A DNA stretch of 64,000 nucleotides from Herpetosiphon aurantiacus DSM 785 (GTDB lineage Bacteria > Chloroflexota > Chloroflexia > Chloroflexales > Herpetosiphonaceae), in assembly GCA_000018565.1 (NCBI GenBank), contig CP000876.1:124001-188000 (forward strand), read 5' to 3'. Positions 41,724 to 52,300 of this stretch are shown piece after piece (within the stretch, counting starts at the first letter, position 1; every line of letters begins with the position of its first letter). Below the pieces are notes generated by a model, which saw nothing but the letters and a program-made list of their open reading frames with translations, was not told the DNA's origin and ran no database searches. The position numbers were made by a program, and so were the translations under genes.

Positions 41724-44573
41724 TTAGGATTCAGGATTCAGAACAGATGTACGATGGGCGAGAATACAACGAAATCCAAGAATGGTGACGCCGTTGCCGG
41801 GAGGATTCCTGAGACGCGCCGCGCAACGAACATTTATACTATTTTCGTACCCTGAGCCACCCCGCAGCACCATAAGGTCGTCACTATCCGCAAGCACCTG
41901 CTGCCCATTGCCACCGTTGTCCTCATCGCGCGTGGCCGTCCACTCCCACATGTTGCCAACGCTATCCAGTGCGCCACACGCCGCTTGGCCAACCAGCCCT
42001 AAACCAACGGATAAGGGGCGTTTTTCCCTGCTCCAATTGTACACCGTATGCTCCGGCGTGGCGGGCTGCTCACCCCACGGGAACGGTTGGCGCTGTCCGT
42101 CGGCGGTATAGGCAGCGGACACCTCCCATTCCGCCTCACTGACCAACCGAATACAATACCCCTGCGGCAGCCATGGCGTAAGCTGATCCGTCAGCCACTG
42201 GCAATAGGCCACCGCATCATACCAACTCACTCCATAGAATGGTCGATTGCGGTATTCTTGCTCGGTTTGGTCATACCACCAGCGTGGTTCTGTTCGTTGT
42301 TCGCGTTGCTTCCACTGTAATCCATGTTCCGTCCAATAATCCTTATTCGTATAGCCACCAGCCTCCATAAACGCCCGATATTGTTCCACCGTCACCATAA
42401 ACCGCCCGACCCAGTAATCCTGAAGTTCAACCACTGTGGATTGTTCGTCTGCATCCCACCCGCCAACCTGATAACGGCCCGCAGGGATGTAGCGCCAATA
42501 ATGGTTGCCCTCGCGGCCAAACTGGGTGGACAGATCGCGCGTCTCCTGTTGCCATTGCGCTATGGTTACCGGATAGCGTGGGTCGCCCAAGCCTGCGAGA
42601 AGTTCGGCAGCTTTTTGCCGTTCGCGCACCAATAACGGCGCTGGCTCCATCGCTTGGCCGTGGTGATACGCAAGTGCTGCGTGGGAATGGTCGTGGTCTT
42701 CAAGCAGGTTAACCAGCCCCGCCCGCAACCGTCGCTGGATGCGATCAACCTTGATCTGCTTGCCGCGCAACAAGCCCCAGTCGCAGTCCGCCCCCAACTC
42801 AGCAGCTAAGATCAGATCGCGATACCAGTCGTATTGATGCATGGTTCCCGCTTCATAGGCATCGGAGTCAACCAAGGTCGTCAGGAGTTGGTCAATTTTG
42901 GCACTTCCAAGCCCCACCTTCGTCAGGCAGCCAACGCCTAAAAAGATCGGTTCGCGCCAACGGTCATCACGGCGTAAGGCCAACAACTGATCGAGTGATT
43001 CATAAAACACCAAGTGGCGACCAGCACTCTGTTCCTGCAACGTCAAGTGGGCAAAGGCATAGACCTTCCCATCATCCTCCGGCTGAAGCAAGCCGCTGCA
43101 TTGATCAATATAGGCGATACAGCGCTCCGCCGCCCGATAGGGGTCGGCCACGTTGACGCGGGCGAAATACTCCATCAAAGCAAATTGAAGCTCACGGCTC
43201 GGAATTCGTCCACGCCCATCCGTTGACGTGGCGGTTAAATGCGCCTGATAACACAACCGATCCAATACCTGATCGCGCACCTCGTCGCCCATGATCCGAT
43301 CATCCCCAACCGCTTGCCCCAAGTTCTGCCCATTGCGACTGGTGGTATCCCACTCGCCCAAGAGTTGTTTCAGGATATCGTCATACAGGCTATGGCGGTC
43401 ACGCGGCAACACACCCTTGCGAGCCAACACAAAAATCATCATACTCAACAGCAACGGATTGTCGGCCATGTCCCGTAAGCGGCGGCGCTGGGGATCGCGC
43501 AACGCCTGCGTCAACTGATCACTATAGCGCTCAATGGCCTCATGATCAATCAGACCCTTGGCATGCAACAATGGAAACCATGTGCGAATAAACTGGGTCA
43601 TTTGGCCACCGCTCAACGGAGCCAGTTCAACCATTGGCCACTGCGTGATCTGTCCATACTCCTCCGTCCAGGCCCGCGAGCGGCAGGTGATGAGGATACG
43701 AGCAGCATAGGCATTGGCAAACAAGCGGACATAGGTCAAGAGCGAGCGGCGATCAAGGCTGTGGTCAGTGGCTTCCAGTGGCACTTCATCCAAGCCATCA
43801 AACACCAACAAGACCGTGCGCGAGCGATCCAGTCCAGCACTTAAAAGCTCACGCGGCTGCTCAAGCCCATAGGTCGTTTGCAGATGGGCACACACCGCAT
43901 CAAGCAACAGCCCAATATGGGGGGTGTTGTTCAACCCTAAATCCTTGCCCACCAACGCACCCGCCAACGTGCGTAAAGGCATAAACACGGGCAACACGCG
44001 CTGTTTGTCAGCCCAGCCAAGCAAGCCCGTGTGATGATTAATCTGGTCAAGGCCACGCTGCGCCAAGGCCCACACCAGATGCTTAGCGAAGGTTGATTTG
44101 CCGCTCCCCGGTGCGCCACACAATACGAGGTAGGGATGCGCCAACACGGTTTCCGTCGCCAGTTCCGCCCGGAGCAACGCCAAGTAACCATCTCGCTTGG
44201 CAACCGCAAGCACGGCGTGATCGGGCAAACAGCGATCAGCGCTCAGTTCCTCAGGAATTTCAAAGCGCTGCTGGCGATGGGCCGCAATTTCTTCCGCCGT
44301 CAGTGTCCGCACCACCCGCTGCCGCCCCTGCACCGCCAGCATCATATAGGCGGATGCGAGGTCAATGCCTGACGCGAGATGGGACGAGCCAACCCCGACT
44401 ACCCGCAGCGTATTATGGCTTTTGGTCACCTGATCCAAGTAGGCGACTAAGCGCTGGCGCTCGGCTTCCTCTGGTGGACGGCCATAGATAATCGTGCCAA
44501 GATTAACTCCAACGATCACACCAGTTACTTGCGATTTATCGAGATCGACAGAACCATTAATGCTATCAGCCAT
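41724..44573 (-). CDS. NACHT ATPase with N-terminal signalling motif and C-terminal FGE-sulfatase domain (copy 2)
   Basis: 949 residues, very close to copy 1 along its whole length. The motif DSLDK-to-GTIIYG region is at residues about 11-31, Walker A reads GAPGSGKST, Walker B VFDGLDEVP. The helical NACHT-associated region (LSGGQMTQFIRTWFPLLHAK, DNPLLLSMMIFVLARKGVL) and the FGE domain follow. ATG 44573 lies in the same context as in the other copies. The final 32 codons (bases 41766-41861) diverge from copies 1 and 3, while the flanking CAAR and GFRC codons stay constant. The FGE domain probably binds a ligand; no sulfatase-modifying role is implied. Only 59 bases separate it from copy 3. Confidence 0.85.
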   Translation of the reverse strand: MADSINGSVDLDKSQVTGVIVGVNLGTIIYGRPPEEAERQRLVAYLDQVTKSHNTLRVVGVGSSHLASGIDLASAYMMLAVQGRQRVVRTLTAEEIAAHRQQRFEIPEELSADRCLPDHAVLAVAKRDGYLALLRAELATETVLAHPYLVLCGAPGSGKSTFAKHLVWALAQRGLDQINHHTGLLGWADKQRVLPVFMPLRTLAGALVGKDLGLNNTPHIGLLLDAVCAHLQTTYGLEQPRELLSAGLDRSRTVLLVFDGLDEVPLEATDHSLDRRSLLTYVRLFANAYAARILITCRSRAWTEEYGQITQWPMVELAPLSGGQMTQFIRTWFPLLHAKGLIDHEAIERYSDQLTQALRDPQRRRLRDMADNPLLLSMMIFVLARKGVLPRDRHSLYDDILKQLLGEWDTTSRNGQNLGQAVGDDRIMGDEVRDQVLDRLCYQAHLTATSTDGRGRIPSRELQFALMEYFARVNVADPYRAAERCIAYIDQCSGLLQPEDDGKVYAFAHLTLQEQSAGRHLVFYESLDQLLALRRDDRWREPIFLGVGCLTKVGLGSAKIDQLLTTLVDSDAYEAGTMHQYDWYRDLILAAELGADCDWGLLRGKQIKVDRIQRRLRAGLVNLLEDHDHSHAALAYHHGQAMEPAPLLVRERQKAAELLAGLGDPRYPVTIAQWQQETRDLSTQFGREGNHYWRYIPAGRYQVGGWDADEQSTVVELQDYWVGRFMVTVEQYRAFMEAGGYTNKDYWTEHGLQWKQREQRTEPRWWYDQTEQEYRNRPFYGVSWYDAVAYCQWLTDQLTPWLPQGYCIRLVSEAEWEVSAAYTADGQRQPFPWGEQPATPEHTVYNWSREKRPLSVGLGLVGQAACGALDSVGNMWEWTATRDEDNGGNGQQVLADSDDLMVLRGGSGYENSINVRCAARLRNPPGNGVTILGFRCILAHRTSVLNPES

Positions 44574-44632
44574 CGTCACAACCTGCTTTCGTGCGTGAGG
44601 CGAATCTGGCTTGATTGTAGCGGGAACAGCAT

Positions 44633-47488
44633 TCAGGACTCAGCATTCACAACAGGGGCGAGCATACAACGAAATCCTCGGTGATAGTCGTCGAAGTCGG
44701 GACGAAGCCTGTGCCGCGCCGTGCAACGAATATCTGTACTCCTACTATAATATGCGCCACCTCGCACCGCCATATCATCGTCACTATCTGCAAGCGTCAG
44801 CTGCACCGCACCATGGTTTTGCTGATAGGGCGTAGCTGTCCATTCCCACAGGTTGCCAACGCTATCCAGTGCACCACAGGCCGCTTGCCCCAGCAATCCT
44901 ACACCAACCGATAAGGGGCGGTTTTTCGTACTCCAATCATAGATCGCATGTTCCGGCGTAACAGGTTGTGCACCCCACGGAGAGGGTTGGCGCTGTCCAT
45001 CGGTGGTATAAGCCACTGCCACCTCCCATTCAGCTTCGCTGGCAAGGCGAATACCATACCCCTGCGGTAAGAATGGGCTAAGCTGCTGGGTCAACCACTG
45101 GCAATAGGCCACCGCCTCATACCAACTCACCCCATAAATAGGCTGATTGCGGTATTCCTGCTCGGTTTGATCATCCCACCAGCGAGGCACTATTTTGTTA
45201 GAACGCTTTTTATAGGCACGACCATGCTTCGTCCAGTAATCCTCGTTGGTATAGCCACCTGCCTCAATAAATGCCTGATATTGCTCCACCGTAATCATAA
45301 ACCGCCCGACCCAGTAGGGTTGAAGTACGACGGTTGGAGGTTGTTCATCGTAATACCAACCGCCAACCTGATAGTGGCCCGCAGGCACAAAGCGCCAATA
45401 GTGGGTGCCCTCGCGACTAAACTGGGTGGAAAGCTGACGCGTCTCCTGTTGCCATTGGTCACTATTCACCGGATAACGCGAGTCGCCCAGACCTGCTAAT
45501 AGCTCAGCAGCTTTTTGCCGTTCGCGCACCAATAATGGCGCTGGCTCCATGAGTTGACCGTGGTAGTAATCCAGTGCTGCTTGGGCATGCGCACGGTCTT
45601 CAAGCAGGATGACAATGCCGTACCGCAACGCACCGTGAAAATACTCAACATCCAGATCAGTCCCATTCAGCGTATCCCAATCGCAATCGGCTCCAATCGC
45701 AGCAGCAAGCACCAGATCGCGATACCATTCATAACGATGTTTCGGTTTGCGCGGTTTACTCCGAAATTCATCAGGGTTGATCAACGCTGATAATACCTCG
45801 CCAATTTTGCTCGATGCCCGTTTATCGTCCGCTAGGCAACCAACGCCCAAAAAGATCGGCTCACGCCAGCGATCATCACGGCGGACGGCTAACATCTGCT
45901 GGAGCGGCTCCTCAAACAACAAATGACGGCCAGCGCAATGTTCTTGCAACGTCAGGTGGGCAAACGTGTAGACATTGCCTGTATCGTCAGGTTGAAGCAA
46001 GCCACTCCGCTGATCAATATAGGCAACACAGCGTTCAGCCGCCCAATAGGGATCGTTCGTTTTGATCTTGATTTTGGCAAAATAGTCCATTAATGCCTTT
46101 TTGAGCTGCATTGCGTCAATTTGCCCACGACCATCGTTCGATGTCGTTGTGAGATGGGCCTGATAGCACAGCCGATCCAGCACGAAATCACGGAGTTTTT
46201 TCCCCGTAATGCGTTCATCACCAATCGCCTGCGCCAGGTCGTGCCCATTCCGTTTGGCATCCCACTGTTCCAGCAATTGCTCTAAGATCTGCTCGTAGAG
46301 CTTGGCGCGGTCGTGGGGCAAATTGCCGGTATCCGCCATTACAAAGATGATCATGCTCAGCAATAAGGGATTTTCGGCCATTTTGCGTAATTTTTCACGG
46401 TGGGGGTCACGCAATGCCTGCACTAAGCGCTGGCTCAATCGCGCAATCGCCTCGTATGCAATCACCCCCTTGGTACGCAACTGCGGAAACCACGTGTGAA
46501 TAAACTGGGTCATCTGGCCGCCCGTCAATGGAGCCAATTTAACCATCGGCCACTGCGTGATCTGGCGATACTCATCCGTCCATGCCCGTGAGCGACACGT
46601 AATCAGGATGCGGACGTTCAACCCGGCACACCGACGGATAAACCGCAGCACCGTCCTCTGATCAAGGCTCGTGGAGGAGGCTTCGAGTGGCACTTCATCC
46701 AGGCCATCGAACACCAACAGCACTTTTAGCGAACGTGCTAATCCGGCATCAAGCAGCGTGTGTGGTTTCTCAATGCCATATTTCGTTTGCATATGGGCAC
46801 ACACCGCATCACGCAGCAACCCAACATTTGGCATGGCATCGGTCAACCCCACATCGGTGCCCACCAAGGCTCCTGCTAAACGCCGCAGCGGCATCACAAT
46901 CGGCAACAGGCGCTGTGTGTCATTCCAACCGAGCAAGCCCGTATGGTGGTTAATCTGATCCAACCCACGTTGGGCCAAGACCCACACCAAATGATGCGCA
47001 AAGGTCGATTTCCCACACCCCGGTGCGCCACACAGCACAAGGTGCGGGTGGTCTAAGACCGTTTCAGTTGCGAGTTCAGCGCGGAATAAGGCCAATTCAC
47101 CTGATTGATTGGTGTTAACCATCACAATAGCCTGATCGGGCAAACACCGATCCGTACTGAGTTCCTTGGGAATGACAAAGCGCTGTTGGCGATAGGCTTC
47201 AGTTTCTTCTGCCGTGAGTGTCCGCACGGCCCGATAACGGCCCTGCACCGCGAGCATCATATAGACCGACGCAAGGTCAAGACCAGCATCGAGCCGTGAT
47301 GATCCAAGCCCAACCACAGGCATCGTGCTATGCAACTCCGTCACTCGTTGCAAATATCGTACTAAAAGATCGCGCTCGGCTTCTTCTGGTGGACGGCCAT
47401 AGAGAATCGTACCAAGATTCGTTCCGACAACAACCCCATTAATATGCGAATCATGCACATAAGCGGAACCATCAGTGCTATCAGCCAT
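44633..47488 (-). CDS. NACHT ATPase with N-terminal signalling motif and C-terminal FGE-sulfatase domain (copy 3)
   Basis: 951 residues, the most diverged of the three copies. Start set at ATG 47488 after AAGAAGG; the frame runs on to 47584 without a site. The N-terminal motif is DSHINGVVVGTNLGTILYG. Walker A is GAPGCGKST, Walker B VFDGLDEVP; the helical part has ENPLLLSMIIFVMADTGNL. The FGE domain ends with the variable stretch at bases 44666-44761 and GFRCMLAP. It is divergent from the caspase gene, with 351 bases between, so receptor and effector may share a control region. Expected action: ligand binding by the FGE end, ATP-driven oligomerisation, and templating of the caspase by the N-terminal motif (inference). 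Confidence 0.85.
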   Translation of the reverse strand: MADSTDGSAYVHDSHINGVVVGTNLGTILYGRPPEEAERDLLVRYLQRVTELHSTMPVVGLGSSRLDAGLDLASVYMMLAVQGRYRAVRTLTAEETEAYRQQRFVIPKELSTDRCLPDQAIVMVNTNQSGELALFRAELATETVLDHPHLVLCGAPGCGKSTFAHHLVWVLAQRGLDQINHHTGLLGWNDTQRLLPIVMPLRRLAGALVGTDVGLTDAMPNVGLLRDAVCAHMQTKYGIEKPHTLLDAGLARSLKVLLVFDGLDEVPLEASSTSLDQRTVLRFIRRCAGLNVRILITCRSRAWTDEYRQITQWPMVKLAPLTGGQMTQFIHTWFPQLRTKGVIAYEAIARLSQRLVQALRDPHREKLRKMAENPLLLSMIIFVMADTGNLPHDRAKLYEQILEQLLEQWDAKRNGHDLAQAIGDERITGKKLRDFVLDRLCYQAHLTTTSNDGRGQIDAMQLKKALMDYFAKIKIKTNDPYWAAERCVAYIDQRSGLLQPDDTGNVYTFAHLTLQEHCAGRHLLFEEPLQQMLAVRRDDRWREPIFLGVGCLADDKRASSKIGEVLSALINPDEFRSKPRKPKHRYEWYRDLVLAAAIGADCDWDTLNGTDLDVEYFHGALRYGIVILLEDRAHAQAALDYYHGQLMEPAPLLVRERQKAAELLAGLGDSRYPVNSDQWQQETRQLSTQFSREGTHYWRFVPAGHYQVGGWYYDEQPPTVVLQPYWVGRFMITVEQYQAFIEAGGYTNEDYWTKHGRAYKKRSNKIVPRWWDDQTEQEYRNQPIYGVSWYEAVAYCQWLTQQLSPFLPQGYGIRLASEAEWEVAVAYTTDGQRQPSPWGAQPVTPEHAIYDWSTKNRPLSVGVGLLGQAACGALDSVGNLWEWTATPYQQNHGAVQLTLADSDDDMAVRGGAYYSRSTDIRCTARHRLRPDFDDYHRGFRCMLAPVVNAES

Positions 47489-47839
47489 CGTCACAACCTT
47501 CTTTCGTGCGTGAGGCGAATCTCGTTTGATTGTAGCGGGATGATTTGACCGTGTAAAGCCTGCTGTGCCCATTACCAGTCGCATTCGACGATGCGATCAT
47601 TGACAACGGCGTGCTCGGTGTAACGAGCACCTACGGGCATGGCAGTGGATACCCACCTCTAGGGTTTATTTCCATCAGAATGGCTTAAAAAAGACAGCAA
47701 TTGATTACAGCCGAACCATTCTATTTAACGATCCGAACCCGCGTGCAGCCACCTTCTTGGTGAGTGATAGATCGGCTGGTGACCGTTATTCATCACAACC
47801 CATCCCCTGCGCTGGAACACGAGCATAAGGAGATCTTTT
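47489..47839. promoter_or_regulatory. Divergent promoter region between NACHT copy 3 and the caspase
   Basis: The first 50 bases (minus strand) match the upstream parts of the other two NACHT genes: GATTCGCCTCACGCAC and TCCCGCTACAATCAA recur before copies 2 and 3. This suggests a common promoter or operator copied with the gene. AAGGAG precedes the caspase start. No gene is visible in the remainder. Confidence 0.5.
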
Positions 47840-49249
47840 ATGGCAACCTTTGACCACGGCTATGCCCTTCTGATCGGCGTTGGAACTCACCACCATCCCG
47901 CTTACTCGTTACCCGTCACGGCCAATGATGCGCACGCGATCCAACGCATCCTCAGTGATCCTCGCTGGTGTGCCTATCCCACAGCGCATATTCGACTCCT
48001 GTGCAACGAAGCGGCCACAACCGACGCGGTACTCGATGGCTTCGCGTGGCTTACCGCCTGTGCGCAGCGTGATCCGCAGGCCACGATTGTTGTCTACTAT
48101 TCCGGCCATGGAGGTCGCAATGAGGAGACTGATACCTACTGTTTGCTGCCCCATGATGCGACCACGGCAACCAGCCGTCTCTCAACCGCTACCCTGAGCG
48201 CTGCATTGGATGCGATCCCGGCCAAACGCCTCCTCGTCTTGCTCGATTGTTGTCACGCGGGAGGCATGACCAAAGATGGCCCAGACCAGGACAGCCAATG
48301 GACAACCACGGCTCCCAGCGCCAGCATGCTCGCCGCATTACAGCAGGGTGCGGGTCGCGTTGTCCTGTCCTCATCGACGGGCAAACAACGGTCGTACATT
48401 CAGCCTGATGCAAGCCTCAGTCTCTTTACCACCCATCTCCTTGCCGCATTCCAAGGGGCAGGCAATCAACCAGGGAGTACCGAGGTGCGCGTGACCCATC
48501 TGATTCAGTATGTCAGTCGTCAGGTGCAGCACGCAGCACAGGCGCTCAATGCCCGGCAGACTCCGTTCTTCCAGGCGGCAAGTGAAGACTTTGTGGTCTC
48601 CTTGATTCGTGGTGGTGCAGGGCTGGGCAAAGGGGGATGGGAGGCACTCCAGCAGGACGCACACGCCGCAATTGCCGCCGCATCCCCACCATCGCCACAT
48701 CCGACAATAACCGATAGCAATGTGGCCATTGGCAACGTCGTCGGAGGCAACCTCACGCAAACGAAGCAGTCAGGTGGCGTACACGCCGAGGGAGCCACCA
48801 TTGGTCGGATTGGGACACTGACGGGTGGCGATAGCTATGGCGGGGATCGGATCGAAGGCTCCAAGACCGTGTATGATGGCCGAGCCACCGTCAACGACAG
48901 TACGATCACAGGAACCGTGACCGGACTCAGTACAGGCACCATCATCCACGGTGGAAGCGACAGAGCAGCGCCTGCCCATCCCTCGCTCACCATGGAATGT
49001 CCCGAAATGATGGTTTGTGGTCACGACCATGCAGTTATCATCCATGTTCATGGGACGAACCCCACGCTGCGCTATCAGCTTGATCTGCGGGCGACAGGTA
49101 TCCATGAAACAACCTATTTTATGGGGAGCGAAGTCACGCTGTATGTTACGCCCTCGATGCCGGGAGAGCTTCACCTGCGGGCGATCCTGAAGGCGCAGGA
49201 CGGAACCCAGATGACCAGCCAGAGCCAGCGTATCATGGTGCACCGATAG
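47840..49249 (+). CDS. Caspase-like (clan CD) protease effector with two glycine-rich signalling motifs
   Basis: 469 residues; AAGGAG about eight bases before ATG 47840. Residues 1-255 are a caspase p20 domain: LLIGVGTH, NDAHAIQRIL, VVYYSGHGG with catalytic His90, and LLDCCHAGG with catalytic Cys138. After a linker, two glycine-rich motifs follow: DSNVAIGNVVGGNL at 292-305, and DSTITGTVTGLSTGTIIHG at 353-371. The second matches the N-terminal motif of all three NACHT neighbours almost position for position. The last 85 residues are beta-sandwich-like (CPEMMVCGHDHAVIIHVHG). Metacaspase-like effectors kill or disable the cell when activated. It is probably the executor for the NACHT receptors. 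Confidence 0.9.
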   Translation: MATFDHGYALLIGVGTHHHPAYSLPVTANDAHAIQRILSDPRWCAYPTAHIRLLCNEAATTDAVLDGFAWLTACAQRDPQATIVVYYSGHGGRNEETDTYCLLPHDATTATSRLSTATLSAALDAIPAKRLLVLLDCCHAGGMTKDGPDQDSQWTTTAPSASMLAALQQGAGRVVLSSSTGKQRSYIQPDASLSLFTTHLLAAFQGAGNQPGSTEVRVTHLIQYVSRQVQHAAQALNARQTPFFQAASEDFVVSLIRGGAGLGKGGWEALQQDAHAAIAAASPPSPHPTITDSNVAIGNVVGGNLTQTKQSGGVHAEGATIGRIGTLTGGDSYGGDRIEGSKTVYDGRATVNDSTITGTVTGLSTGTIIHGGSDRAAPAHPSLTMECPEMMVCGHDHAVIIHVHGTNPTLRYQLDLRATGIHETTYFMGSEVTLYVTPSMPGELHLRAILKAQDGTQMTSQSQRIMVHR

Positions 49250-49371
49250 CCTGCACACAACGCTGATCACGCGTGGTCTATGCCGTGGAAAACCGTCAGC
49301 AGCCACGTGCATCGTGACCATTGCTTTGCGAGGATAGAACACCACACCTGCCAGCTCTGAAGGATCGTGCT

Positions 49372-52300
49372 ATGGATGATCGCGCCCTGCGTCTTGCCCT
49401 GGAAGCCTTGCTGGATGAACCCACCCTGAAATCAACGCATCGCGCGTCGATTGAGCGTGGCCTTACCGATCTCAAGACGCAGCGCATAACTCCCGATGAG
49501 TGGGAATATCTTTGCTATCTCATCGAGCACTATGGAGCATCAACGCCGCTACCTGCCGATCCCGTGGCCGCATTGATCGCCGCCTTTCAAGACAAATTAC
49601 CGTCTGTTGATCCCATAGCCTTGAGTACGGCGATCCACGCCCTCGTGGGGGGTGATACCGCCCAGCTTGATGGCAAGTCGCTCGCGCTTACGATTGAACG
49701 CCGCGGGCAAACCCAGATTGCGAACTTGGCGGAACGCAATGTCGTGATGGGGAATCTGAATCAGCTTGATATTTCCGTACATATCCCAATCCCTGATGCC
49801 CGCTTTGATAGCCTGATGCAGGCCGCGTTCCAGCGCCAAACGCATGAACGCATCACCAACGCTGCCCAACAAACCGAGAGCGATCGCCTGCTGAATCTGC
49901 GCCTTCAGGGCTTTGTTGGTCGGGACAATGAACTAGCAGCCATTCGTGCGCAGATTGCAACGGTACGACCCACGGGCGGCTATGTATTAATCAAATCAGA
50001 AGCAGGTGAAGGTAAGAGCAGCATCATTGCTAAACTGATTCAGGATGCGGGGTTTGCGCAAACCCCGCATCACTTTATTGCCCTGACTACGGGCCGAGAC
50101 TATCAATTGAGCTTGCTCCGCGCGGTGGTGGCGCAATTGATTCTGAAGCATAGGCTGCCTGTTTCATACTTCCCCGAAGAAAGTTATTCCACAATGAAGG
50201 GGGAATTTGCCCGTATTCTTGACGAGTTATCCAAACACGGCATTCAGGAAACAATTTATCTCGATGGCCTCGATCAACTTCCACCGGAGGGGGATAGGTT
50301 GATCGATCTATCGTTTTTGCCATCACAGCCGCCACCAGGGATCGTGATTGTACTTGGGTCGCGACCGGATGAAGCCTTCAAACCGTTACACCACTTGAAC
50401 AAAGCTGCGTATCATTTACCACCAATGAGCGAAATAGATGCATTCACCGTATGGCGATCAGTCCAGTCTGGCGTGGCAGATACTTTGTTTCATGACCTCT
50501 ATACCGCATTAAAAGGCAATGCATTGTTTGTCTATTTAGCGGCGGATACGATACGCAATCAATCTGTGGTCGATATGGCCAGTTTAATTCGACAAATTGA
50601 GCAGAATCCAAAGGACATATTTGGTATTAAACTGGAGCGGATCAAAAACCGTTCTGAGCATCGTTGGCCAACGATATGGAGGCCCATGTTGGCGCTCTTA
50701 GTCGTCACACAAGAGCCATTACCTATGAGGGTTATTGGGCGGTTATTGGGGCAACCACGGGCCGTGATTCAGGATGCCGTATGGGTAATGGGTGGCTTGG
50801 TCAGCCAAGGCAGCGATCAACGGGTGGCGCTGCATCATCTGCTGTTTCGTGAGTATATCCAAGCACACGAGTTTGATAGTGAGGAACTTCATGACATACA
50901 TCAACGGCTGGCCGACTGGTGTGCGCAGGATGGGGATGCGATTTGGGCCGATCATCGTGATGCATTAGAGCAAGCGCGTCGGGTCTATGCGCGGCATCAC
51001 TACATCACCCATCTTGCACTGGCCGAGAATTGGCCAACACTCTGGCGGGTTTTGGATGCAGGTGACTATGGCGCACAGAAAACGCGCTTTGATCCCAGTA
51101 TGCGGCTCTATGCGCTGGATTTGGATCGGGGGCGTGAGAGTGCCATTAAGGCTGGGCAATCGACCGAAGAACATATCCAGCATTTACCACGCCTGTGGAA
51201 GTATAGTTTATTGCGGACAAGTTTAACCAATCGCGTCGATCAGTGGCCAAATAAAGTGTTCGCGATTTTGGCAACGATTGGGCAAACACACGAGGTATTA
51301 GAACGAATAGAGCTCCTTTCGAGCACGAGGAAGCAGGTTCAGTGTTGGGATACGATTCTTCCATGGTGTGATACACAACAACAGAAGACAATGCTTGTCC
51401 GATTGTATCAAGTAGCTGGACATCTTTCGGGTATCGATGAGATTTTCACCCTCAGTATCATTGCGAAAATAACCATCATGCTTGGAGAAAATGAACAGGC
51501 GATAGGGATTCTTGACCATGCCCTTGCCATTGCCCATACCCTTAAAACTCCAGAACAATGTAACGAGGCAATCCGTGCCATTACGAAAATAACGACAATG
51601 CTTGCTACGAATGAACATGTACTAGGGATTCTTGACCGATCCTTCACTATCGCTCAATGCATTGACCATGCAAACTATCGTTCAGAGGCCCTTAGTGTCA
51701 TTGCAGCAGCTATTGCTGTTCATGGTGATAGAGGCAGAGTTCTGACACGCAACCAGATGATTGATACTTCAGGACGACGCAACGAAACCATCAGTGTCAT
51801 TGCAGCAGCTATTGCTGTTCATGGCGATATCGACTATGCTTTGACCATCACCCAATCTATTGATAATCCAGTACAATATATCTTGGCCATTGCTTTCATC
51901 GCAAACATACTGACCATATTGGATAAACCTGAACACGTACTAGGGATTCTTGACCGTGCCCTGTTTATCGCCCAGTCCATTGATAATCCGGAACAACGTG
52001 ACAAAGCCATGGGTGCCATTGCAGCAGTGATTGTGACCCATGGCGATATCGACCGTGCCCTGTCTATCGCCCAATCCATTGATAATGTATGGCAGCGTGA
52101 CAGCAGCCTTGCTGAAATTGCGGTAGTCATCGCTACTCATGGCGATATCGACCGTGCCCTATCTATCGCCCAATCCATTGATCCTCCAAAGGGGCATACA
52201 TTGACTCTCGCTGCCATTGCGGTAGCCATCGCTACCCATGGCAATATCGACCGTGCCCTGTCTATCACCCAATCTATTGAACACACAAAGGAGCGGGCTG

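Noticed and set aside
38686-47488. DGR template repeat or reverse transcriptase within the window
   Set aside because: I looked for a second copy of the variable stretch rich in AAC codons and for RT motifs and found neither.
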